From Rhodobacteraceae bacterium UBA7436 (lineage in GTDB: Bacteria > Pseudomonadota > Alphaproteobacteria > Rhodobacterales > Rhodobacteraceae), in contig DLQI01000140.1 of assembly GCA_002478745.1 (NCBI GenBank), forward strand, positions 5,977 through 11,104: 5,128 nt of DNA, read 5' to 3'. Within the stretch, counting starts at the first letter, position 1. Each line of letters begins with the position of its first letter. Under the pieces are notes generated by a model. That model did no database searches. It had not been told where the DNA came from and saw only the letters and a program-made list of their open reading frames with translations. Position numbers and translations under genes: made by a program. Of the stretch, positions 1 to 5,128 are shown one piece after another.

Positions 1-1314
1 GATTTGGAGCGCAGCATTCACGAAATCATTATTTTGTTGCAACCCTTGGCCCGTGACAAAGGGCTTACTATCGCGCTGGATTATGATCTGTTTCTGCCCA
101 CACGTTTCATTGGTGATCCCGGGCGTATCCGCCAAGTGCTGACAAACCTGATGGGCAACGCGCTTAAGTTCACTAGCCAAGGGCATGTGTTAATCCGCGT
201 GTTGGGTATTCCCGACCCCGAACACGGCAGCGCCAATGTGACCATCACGATTGAGGACACAGGAATAGGCATTCCGCCTGATATGGTTAAGCATGTTTTT
301 GGTGAATTCAATCAGGTGGAAAACGAACGCAACCGACAGTTTGATGGCACTGGTCTGGGGCTTGCGATCTCAAAGCGGTTGGTTAATTTGATGCAGCGCG
401 AAATTTGGGTGACCAGCGAAGAACACGCGGGGTCGTGTTTTGGTTTTCAAATTCCGTTGGATACGGTTGGGTCTGAAGAGGTTGTGCGTCCTGTCATTTC
501 AGATGGATTGCGCCATGTGATGGTTGTGGATGATGTGGCGGCCAATCGCACCATTCTGGAACGGCAACTTGAACAGTTGGGGCTGCGGGTGACCAGTTGC
601 GTCAACGGACGTGTTGCCTTGAATGCGATGAACAAAGTGGGTGATGTCGATCTGGTTCTGACGGATCATCACATGCCTGAAATGGATGGTCTGCAATTGG
701 CGGCTGCGATGCGCGAACAAGGGATAGAAACGCCGATTATCCTGCTCAGTTCCAACCCAAGCTTCGCGGACAAAGATCCCGCACGTGCCTATCTCCATGG
801 TTTAATGCAAAAACCGGTACCGCGCAAAGCGTTGTTTGCGAAGCTCAAGTCACTGGAGGATGTTCCGAACGATGCAATTCCCGAGGAAGCGGACCAATAC
901 GGCACACGTCAAATGCGGGTTCTGGTGGCGGAAGACAACAAAACCAACCAGTTGGTATTTAGCAAGATGGTGCAGGATTTAGATATAGATCTGGTTTTTG
1001 CAAATGACGGGCAGGCGGCAGTCGCAGCCTTTCAGGCTTTCAAACCCGATCTGATTTTCATGGATATTTCCATGCCGAACATGGATGGGAAAGAAGCTAC
1101 CCGTGCCATCCGTGATCTGGAAAAAGAAACGCCAAACCCTGTTGGAATTGTCGCCTTAACCGCCCACGCCATGCCAGGTGACGATCAGGAAATATTAGAG
1201 GTCGGGTTGGATCACTACCTCACCAAACCGCTGCGCAAATTGGCAATCCATTCCAAGCTGTCAGAGTATCGGCCAAAGGACGCCAAATCCCTTGGGCCGC
1301 TGACCTTGGAATAG
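1..1314 (+). CDS. Hybrid sensor histidine kinase with two receiver domains (5' partial)
   Basis: The frame is open through base 1 (first codon GAT), so the N-terminus lies outside the window. The visible 437 codons hold the end of the phosphoacceptor/ATPase linker and a HATPase_c domain. Counting the TTG at base 4 as residue 1, the N-box lies at 43-56 (N48, N52), the G1 box DTGIGIP at 85-91, the F-box FGEFNQVE at 99-106 and the G2 box GTGLGL at 115-120. Receiver 1 spans about 171-285 with D176/D177, phosphoacceptor D221 in TDHHMPEMDG, S249/S250 and K270. Receiver 2 spans about 304-419 with E310/D311, phosphoacceptor D354 in MDISMPNMDG, T386 and K408. Both receivers look phosphorylation-competent. 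No Hpt domain follows, so a separate phosphotransfer protein may be used. By family, the kinase autophosphorylates a His that would lie upstream of base 1 and relays phosphate to its receivers. The sensory input and physiological signal cannot be seen. The TTG at base 4 is not a real start. Confidence 0.93.
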   Translation, partial: DLERSIHEIIILLQPLARDKGLTIALDYDLFLPTRFIGDPGRIRQVLTNLMGNALKFTSQGHVLIRVLGIPDPEHGSANVTITIEDTGIGIPPDMVKHVFGEFNQVENERNRQFDGTGLGLAISKRLVNLMQREIWVTSEEHAGSCFGFQIPLDTVGSEEVVRPVISDGLRHVMVVDDVAANRTILERQLEQLGLRVTSCVNGRVALNAMNKVGDVDLVLTDHHMPEMDGLQLAAAMREQGIETPIILLSSNPSFADKDPARAYLHGLMQKPVPRKALFAKLKSLEDVPNDAIPEEADQYGTRQMRVLVAEDNKTNQLVFSKMVQDLDIDLVFANDGQAAVAAFQAFKPDLIFMDISMPNMDGKEATRAIRDLEKETPNPVGIVALTAHAMPGDDQEILEVGLDHYLTKPLRKLAIHSKLSEYRPKDAKSLGPLTLE

Positions 1315-2091
1315 TTATTGAGCTTCTGGGTAAGGGCGCACGAACACCGGTTTATCTACTGTGGATAGATCAGGCTGATAGGCATAGCCGCCGGCGTCAA
1401 ATTCAAGGATTGATTTTGGATCGGTCAAACGGTTCTGCACCATATACCGCGCCATCGCACCACGCGCTTTTTTGGCATAAAAGCTGACGATCTTTGGACC
1501 TTGGCCTTTGTCTTCCATGAAAGCTGGCGTGATGACGCGCAGCTTTAGGGATTTTAGATCCACTGCGCCAAAATACTCTTGGCTGGCGCAGTTGACCAAC
1601 ACGTCACTGCCCACCGCCGCCGCTTGGGCGTCCAGCGAGTTGGATAAGGTGTCCTGCCAGTAATCGTACAGGTTTTTGCCGTTCTTTGTCTTCAATCGGC
1701 TGCCCATTTCCAAACGATACGCTTGGATCAAATCAAGCGGCCGCAACACTCCATAAAGGCCGGACAGAATGCGCAAGTGATCTTGGGCCCATGACATTTC
1801 ATCGGCGTCCAAAGTTGCGGCCTCTAGCCCTTGATAGGTATCCCCGGCAAAAGCGAGCGCCGCTGGACGGGTCACATCCGCTTCGGGTACATCTTGAAAT
1901 GCCTTAAATCGATCAAGGTTCAGGGTGGCCAGTGTATCACTGAGGTGCATTAGTTTTTTCAGATCACCGTGGGACAAATCGCGGGCGGTTTTCGCCAGCT
2001 TGACTGCATCGCCCTGAAAATCAGGGGCCGTTGTCGCCACATCCCGCTCTGCCCAATCCAGCTTTTTCGCTGGTGAAATCACAACTAACAT
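1315..2091 (-). CDS. yaaA: Peroxide stress protein YaaA (DUF328/UPF0246 family)
   Basis: This 258-residue protein has the same length as E. coli YaaA as I recall it and carries the family signatures: SPAKKLD at residues 6-12, GDTYQGL at 83-89, LSGLYGVLRPLDL at 109-121, YRLEMG at 125-130 and SFYAKKARG at 203-211. In E. coli YaaA belongs to the OxyR peroxide response, lowers free intracellular iron and so limits Fenton damage to DNA and protein; it is cytosolic and has been reported to bind DNA. The ATG start is supported by AAGGGG at bases 2099-2104, seven bases upstream. It begins 30 bases after the recQ stop on the same strand, so translation from a recQ-yaaA mRNA is likely. Its TAA stop directly abuts the stop of the convergent kinase gene. 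No OxyR-type site was identifiable by eye. The family call is secure; the physiological role here is inferred from E. coli. Confidence 0.96.
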   Translation of the reverse strand: MLVVISPAKKLDWAERDVATTAPDFQGDAVKLAKTARDLSHGDLKKLMHLSDTLATLNLDRFKAFQDVPEADVTRPAALAFAGDTYQGLEAATLDADEMSWAQDHLRILSGLYGVLRPLDLIQAYRLEMGSRLKTKNGKNLYDYWQDTLSNSLDAQAAAVGSDVLVNCASQEYFGAVDLKSLKLRVITPAFMEDKGQGPKIVSFYAKKARGAMARYMVQNRLTDPKSILEFDAGGYAYQPDLSTVDKPVFVRPYPEAQ

Positions 2092-2121
2092 TTGGTTTCC
2101 CCTTCAATCTTTGAACTTGAT

Positions 2122-4161
2122 CTAGCCCGCATCTAGCAGCACGTCCAGAAATGCGGCAGTAAATCGTTCTGCACGCCGTTCCCCCAGCAATCGGTTCATC
2201 GCATCCGCATCGCCAGACCGCATTTGAGCGACCTTGGCCAGCATCGAAGCAGAGCAGGTCAGCGGCTTATCGATGCCGCCTTTGCCACGGGTCAATTCGG
2301 CCTGAACCTCAAGCAATCGGTCATAGATCGACCCCGCATCATGCCCTGCGAGTTTGCGCCGTGTTGGGTGCATTTGGGCGGCTTCCCCGTTGATGACCTC
2401 GAGAAACGCATCGCCGTAGCTGTCTAGCTTTTTGGCACCAATACCACTGATCCCTGCCATTGCATCTAGATTGGCGGGGCGTTTCTCTGCCATCTCAATC
2501 AGCGTTTTGTCGTTGAAAATAATATAGGCAGGCACTTTTGCGGCCTCTGCCAAACCACGGCGCTTGGCCTTAAGCGCGCTTAGCAATGGCGCGTCTTCGT
2601 CGGATACCATCGCTTTGACCGCAGGGCGGCGTGTGGCTGATTTGATCGTGTCACGGCGCAGCGAAATCTTGGCCTCGTCCCGCAGAATAGGCAGCGCGGT
2701 ATCGGTCATGCGCAATGCCCCGTGACGGGTGGGATCAGGGCGGATTAAATCGTGCCCCATCATCTGGCGGAACACGGCCTGCCACTGTGGTTTGCTGTAT
2801 TCACGCCCAACGCCGTAGGTCGGTAAACTGTCGTGACCGCGTTCGCGGATTTTCTCGGTTTGTGCGCCCAACAAAATATCGATCAGATGACCAGAGCCAA
2901 ACCACTCTTTGGTGCGCAATATGGCGGACAATGCCTTGCGCACGGCAACCGTACCATCAAACACATCCACAGGAGAATCGCACAGATCACACTTGCCACA
3001 GGTCACTTCGGTTTCATCAAAATAAGCCAGCAGGTTCTTGCGGCGACATTCCAAGGCCTCTGCCAATCCAAGCAAGGCATTCAAACGGGCATGATCCGCC
3101 GCGCGCCGTTCGGGTGGGGCAATTCCTTCATCAATCTGATTGCGGCGCAAACGAATGTCTTCGGGGCCAAAAAGGGTAAGGGTTTCGGCAGGGGCACCAT
3201 CACGTCCTGCACGGCCAATTTCCTGATAATAGGCCTCAATCGATTTGGGCAAATCAGCGTGCGCGACCCAGCGGATGTCCGGTTTGTCGATCCCCATCCC
3301 AAAAGCTACGGTAGCAACCACAATCAACCCGTCTTCTTGTTGAAAACGGCGCTCTGCGTTGCGTCTGTCTTCGGCGTCCATGCCGCCGTGGTAATGCAGG
3401 GCCAAATGCCCCGCTTCGCGCAATCCGCCTGCCAAACCTTCGGTCTTGGCGCGTGTCCCACAATAGACAATCCCAGATTGCCCTTTGCGTGCAGCGGCGA
3501 AATCCAAAATTTGACGACGCGGGCCATCTTTGGCGGCAAAGGCAAGGTGGATGTTGGGGCGATCAAACCCGTGCAAAAATTTGCTGGGGGCTTGGCCATC
3601 AAATAGCTTTTCGATGATCTCGATTTGGGTTTCAGCGTCCGCTGTGGCCGTAAAGGCGGCCAATGGCACGTTGAGGGCGCGGCGCAATTCACCGATGCGC
3701 AGATAATCAGGGCGGAAATCATGGCCCCATTGGCTGACGCAATGCGCCTCATCCACCGCGATCATATTCACGCCAACACGGCGCAACATGCCCATAACGC
3801 CACCAGCGGCCAAACGCTCAGGGGCCATATAAAGCAGCTTTAGGTCACCACGTTCCAACCCTTCCCAAACCGCATCGGTTTCTTCGGGGGTGTTGCCAGA
3901 TGTCAAAGCACCGGCATTTACTCCGGCCTCTTGCAGAGCGCGCACTTGGTCGCGCATCAAAGCGATCAAAGGGGAGATCACGACAGTCACGCCGTCACGC
4001 AGCAATGCGGGCAATTGGAAGCAAAGGGATTTACCGCCACCTGTTGGCATAATCGCCAACACGTTTTCACCCGCAGTTATGGCTTCAACAATATCTTGTT
4101 GGCCGGGGCGGAAGGCATCAAAGCCAAAAACATCGCTTAGCAACGTGGCAGCGCCGGTCAT
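2122..4161 (-). CDS. recQ: ATP-dependent DNA helicase RecQ (3'-5', superfamily 2)
   Basis: This complete 679-residue helicase shows every RecQ motif in order: FRPGQQ at 17-22, Walker A TGGGKS at 40-45, motif Ia SPLIALMRDQ at 63-72, DEAH at 137-140, the RecQ aromatic loop SQWGHDFRP at 143-151, TATA at 171-174, VATVAFGMGIDKP at 282-294 and the arginine-finger motif QEIGRAGRDG at 313-322. A zinc site follows (C372, C388, C391, C394), then a winged-helix RQC region at about 396-505 and an HRDC domain at about 521-592. The family unwinds DNA 3'-5' using ATP, acting in RecF-type recombination and stalled-fork processing. Another 85 or so residues follow the HRDC; E. coli RecQ (609 residues as I recall) lacks them, and they resemble a degenerate second HRDC. 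The ATG has AGGG at bases 4170-4173, eight bases upstream, and the N-terminus aligns with family starts. It lies 77 bases after yggT and 30 bases before yaaA, all on one strand. No frameshift or missing catalytic residue was seen. Confidence 0.98.
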   Translation of the reverse strand: MTGAATLLSDVFGFDAFRPGQQDIVEAITAGENVLAIMPTGGGKSLCFQLPALLRDGVTVVISPLIALMRDQVRALQEAGVNAGALTSGNTPEETDAVWEGLERGDLKLLYMAPERLAAGGVMGMLRRVGVNMIAVDEAHCVSQWGHDFRPDYLRIGELRRALNVPLAAFTATADAETQIEIIEKLFDGQAPSKFLHGFDRPNIHLAFAAKDGPRRQILDFAAARKGQSGIVYCGTRAKTEGLAGGLREAGHLALHYHGGMDAEDRRNAERRFQQEDGLIVVATVAFGMGIDKPDIRWVAHADLPKSIEAYYQEIGRAGRDGAPAETLTLFGPEDIRLRRNQIDEGIAPPERRAADHARLNALLGLAEALECRRKNLLAYFDETEVTCGKCDLCDSPVDVFDGTVAVRKALSAILRTKEWFGSGHLIDILLGAQTEKIRERGHDSLPTYGVGREYSKPQWQAVFRQMMGHDLIRPDPTRHGALRMTDTALPILRDEAKISLRRDTIKSATRRPAVKAMVSDEDAPLLSALKAKRRGLAEAAKVPAYIIFNDKTLIEMAEKRPANLDAMAGISGIGAKKLDSYGDAFLEVINGEAAQMHPTRRKLAGHDAGSIYDRLLEVQAELTRGKGGIDKPLTCSASMLAKVAQMRSGDADAMNRLLGERRAERFTAAFLDVLLDAG

Positions 4162-4177
4162 GCGGGAAACCCTGTGA

Positions 4178-4208
4178 ATTTTAAGTTATCTGCTCTTACA
4201 GGTGACAA
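4178..4208 (-). promoter_or_regulatory. Weak candidate promoter for recQ-yaaA
   Basis: On the minus strand, TTGTCA (bases 4203-4208) matches five of six bases of the sigma-70 -35 consensus. TAAAAT (4178-4183) matches five of six of the -10 consensus, but the spacing is 19, longer than optimal; TTAAAA gives 18. The implied transcription start near 4171 would fall on the recQ ribosome binding site, leaving almost no leader, which weakens the call. If it is not real, recQ is probably transcribed from upstream of yggT. Confidence 0.25.
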
Positions 4209-4237
4209 TTTCACACTAAGATTCAGGGAACAAGAGC
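4192..4237. repeat. Nested inverted repeats between yggT and recQ
   Basis: The outer arms are GCTCTT (4192-4197) and AAGAGC (4232-4237). Inside them is a short dyad, GTGA (4202-4205) and TCAC (4211-4214), around five bases. The inner dyad overlaps the candidate recQ -35 box. No T-tract follows on the minus strand, so it does not look like an intrinsic terminator between yggT and recQ. It may be an operator or may be chance. Confidence 0.35.
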
Positions 4238-4238
4238 C

Positions 4239-4526
4239 TTAGGCAAATCCAAAGATAACCGGTAAAATATATGTGCGCAGTGAAATCACGATGATCAGTG
4301 CCACAAGGGGTGCCAAATCCATCGGACGTGTATCAGGCAAAATTCGGCGGATGGGTTCGTACATAGGCTCTAACAAGCGGTTTAGGCCCTGCCAGATATG
4401 CATCACCATCGGTTGGTGAAGATTTAAAACCTGAAAGTTGATCAACCAGCTCATGATAATATGCGCTATCATCACAAAGTAAACGATCCCTAGGATCAAT
4501 TGCAGTGGTCCGTAAATTGCCAACAT
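4239..4526 (-). CDS. YggT family small integral membrane protein
   Basis: This 95-residue protein has two predicted membrane segments, about residues 5-30 (Leu/Ile-rich, including IVYFVMIAHIIMSW) and 69-91 (LAPLVALIIVISL region). They are joined by a loop with the YggT-type signature NRLLEPMYEPIRRILPD, which has paired prolines and basic residues. The family (YggT/YlmG/Ycf19) sits in the inner membrane; relatives are linked to osmotic tolerance, cell-division gene clusters and organelle nucleoid distribution, but its molecular activity is not established. I place the start at the ATG of bases 4524-4526 because AAGGA at 4535-4539 sits eight bases upstream. The alternative ATG three codons earlier (4533-4535) would have that same purine tract touching it with no spacing. 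Starting there gives 98 residues with an extra MYK. It is the first of three same-strand genes (yggT, recQ, yaaA) and divergent from the thioesterase gene. Confidence 0.9.
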   Translation of the reverse strand: MLAIYGPLQLILGIVYFVMIAHIIMSWLINFQVLNLHQPMVMHIWQGLNRLLEPMYEPIRRILPDTRPMDLAPLVALIIVISLRTYILPVIFGFA

Positions 4527-4534
4527 CTTGTACA

Positions 4535-4539
4535 TCCTT
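4535..4539 (-). promoter_or_regulatory. Ribosome binding site that decides the yggT start
   Basis: Read on the minus strand, this is AAGGA within TAAGGATG. It is eight bases from the ATG at 4524-4526, an ideal Shine-Dalgarno distance, but overlaps the first base of the upstream ATG at 4533-4535. No other purine-rich tract at suitable distance from the upstream ATG was seen. The site therefore favours the shorter protein. Confidence 0.7.
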
Positions 4540-4558
4540 ATAGCGTTGCCAATTACCT

Positions 4559-4572
4559 AAGGTCGCAAGGTC
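4559..4572. repeat. Tandem AAGGTC direct repeat in divergent intergenic region
   Basis: AAGGTC occurs at 4559-4564 and again at 4567-4572, separated by GC, a period of eight bases. It lies upstream of both yggT and the thioesterase gene. The repeat is exact; a regulatory role as a paired half-site is only a possibility. Confidence 0.4.
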
Positions 4573-4613
4573 CAAAGGGCAAGCCTGTGGCGATCTACTT
4601 GGTTGACCCTTTG
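4573..4613. repeat. Inverted repeat CAAAGGG / CCCTTTG in divergent intergenic region
   Basis: Seven-base perfect arms at 4573-4579 and 4607-4613 are separated by 27 bases. The right arm overlaps the end of the candidate TTGACC -35 box of the thioesterase gene, and the left arm starts directly after the AAGGTC repeat. The spacer is too long for a good terminator and no T-run follows, so any function would be as an operator. Chance occurrence is possible. Confidence 0.35.
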
Positions 4614-4632
4614 CAAACAAATCCGCCATAGC
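4603..4632 (+). promoter_or_regulatory. Weak candidate promoter for the thioesterase gene
   Basis: TTGACC (4603-4608) matches five of six bases of the -35 consensus. CATAGC (4627-4632), 18 bases downstream, is only a poor -10 match. It sits in the divergent intergenic region in the right orientation, just before the AAAGGAG ribosome binding site. The region must contain a promoter for the plus-strand gene, since nothing on that strand lies nearby upstream, but this exact placement is tentative. Confidence 0.25.
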
Positions 4633-4652
4633 AGCCCCAAAGGAGACTGCAC

Positions 4653-5128
4653 ATGTTCCCATTCATTCGTATGATCAAAGATATCGTTTTAGCCCGCAAT
4701 CTACCGCCTCTGACTGACTTTTCCGAAATCCATGAATCCACTCACATCTGTTGGCCGTGGGATATCGATTTCTTTGGTGAGATGAACAACGGGCGTGTGT
4801 TGACGATCTATGACCTTGGTCGTTTTGCATCGGCCCAACGCGGTGGTTTGATCAAAGCGCTGTATGTCAATAAATGGGGGTTGGCGATGGCAGGGGCCAT
4901 GGTGCGTTATCGCCGTCGTTTGACCGCGTTTGAACGTTTCACCATGCGTAGCCGTGCAGTGTGTTGGGATGAACGGTTTATTTACATCGAGCAGTCGATG
5001 TGGAAACTAAACGGTGAGTGCGCCAACCACATAGTTTACCGCGCTGCGGTGACCGAAAGACGCCGCGCCATTTCGCCCGTTCGCGTGGCTGAGGCGCTGG
5101 GCCACAACCCTATCAGCCCACCCATGCC
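4653..5128 (+). CDS. Acyl-CoA thioesterase-like hotdog-fold protein (3' partial)
   Basis: An open frame starts at ATG 4653 and runs off the right edge after 158 full codons. The start is backed by AAAGGAG at 4639-4645, seven bases upstream. The protein resembles the 4-hydroxybenzoyl-CoA thioesterase (4HBT_2/Them6-like) family. The segment WPWDIDFFGEMNNGR at residues 34-48 matches the family's active-site stretch (D-x-D ... MNN-R), with D37/D39 as candidate catalytic acids and N45/N46 at the following helix. The following helix YDLGRF (53-58) and the strand GAMVRYRRRL (81-90) fit the hotdog core. Members hydrolyse acyl-CoA thioesters in the cytosol, but the substrate cannot be deduced. Many Them6-type proteins have His where this one has Glu43 before MNN. 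Most of the domain appears present, and only a C-terminal tail is probably missing. It is divergent from yggT, with 126 bases between the two preferred start codons. Confidence 0.85.
   Translation, partial: MFPFIRMIKDIVLARNLPPLTDFSEIHESTHICWPWDIDFFGEMNNGRVLTIYDLGRFASAQRGGLIKALYVNKWGLAMAGAMVRYRRRLTAFERFTMRSRAVCWDERFIYIEQSMWKLNGECANHIVYRAAVTERRRAISPVRVAEALGHNPISPPM

Noticed and set aside
2103..2115. TTCAA-TCT-TTGAA hairpin between recQ and yaaA as a terminator
   Set aside because: The stem is only five AT-rich base pairs with no T-run on the minus strand, and it overlaps the yaaA ribosome site. At most it slightly modulates translation.
2715..3179. Plus-strand open frame of 154 codons opposite recQ
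   Set aside because: Composition rich in Arg, His, Thr and Cys with no domain, fully antisense to the RecQ zinc and RQC region; a shadow frame.
2833..3606. Long plus-strand open frame of 257 codons opposite recQ
   Set aside because: It starts at GTG without a convincing ribosome site, and the opposite strand encodes all conserved RecQ motifs across this interval; it has no recognisable domain.
3324..3752. Minus-strand 142-codon frame inside recQ
   Set aside because: Same strand but a different frame from recQ; the recQ frame is uninterrupted and carries the helicase motifs, so this is an overlap shadow rather than a frameshifted fragment.
4202..4214. GTGA-N5-TCAC as a CRP/FNR-type site
   Set aside because: CRP sites have a six-base spacer (TGTGA-N6-TCACA) and FNR sites read TTGAT-N4-ATCAA; the spacing and outer bases do not fit either.
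4333..4662. Minus-strand frame of 109 codons overlapping yggT and the divergent spacer
   Set aside because: It covers most of yggT in another frame, begins inside the thioesterase start on the opposite strand, and lacks hydrophobic or domain character.
1..5128. Mobile element, CRISPR array, tRNA or defence system
   Set aside because: No transposase, terminal repeats, regularly spaced repeats or tRNA-like cloverleaf seen; the RecQ is a standard housekeeping type rather than a defence-associated helicase, and its neighbours are ordinary chromosomal genes.

Overview
The window looks like an ordinary chromosomal stretch from an alphaproteobacterium, most likely a marine Rhodobacterales (Roseobacter-type) species. 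This is inferred from the character of the YggT-family and thioesterase proteins and from the moderate GC content judged by eye; no marker gene such as rRNA is present. There is no sign of phage, insertion sequences, CRISPR, tRNA or integration sites.

Layout: (1) bases 1-1314, plus strand: the C-terminal part of a hybrid sensor histidine kinase (ATPase domain followed by two receiver domains), cut off by the left edge. (2) bases 1315-2091, minus strand: yaaA, a peroxide-stress protein, convergent with the kinase; the two stop codons abut with no intervening base. (3) bases 2122-4161, minus strand: recQ, a complete ATP-dependent DNA helicase with RQC, HRDC and an additional C-terminal segment that resembles a degenerate second HRDC. 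(4) bases 4239-4526, minus strand: a small YggT-family membrane protein, whose better-supported start is an internal ATG. (5) bases 4653-5128, plus strand: a hotdog-fold acyl-CoA thioesterase-like protein, divergent from yggT and cut off by the right edge.

The three minus-strand genes run yggT -> recQ -> yaaA with gaps of 77 and 30 bases. The recQ-yaaA pair is very likely co-transcribed, and yggT may belong to the same unit. RecQ (recombination and replication-fork repair) and YaaA (protection of DNA from peroxide and iron damage) make functional sense together as a genome-protection pair. The kinase and the thioesterase are flanking genes on the other strand with no evident functional connection.

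I did not find a novel biological system here. The points most worth a second look are the RecQ C-terminal extension, the yggT start, the zero-gap convergent stops, and small repeats in the two intergenic regions.
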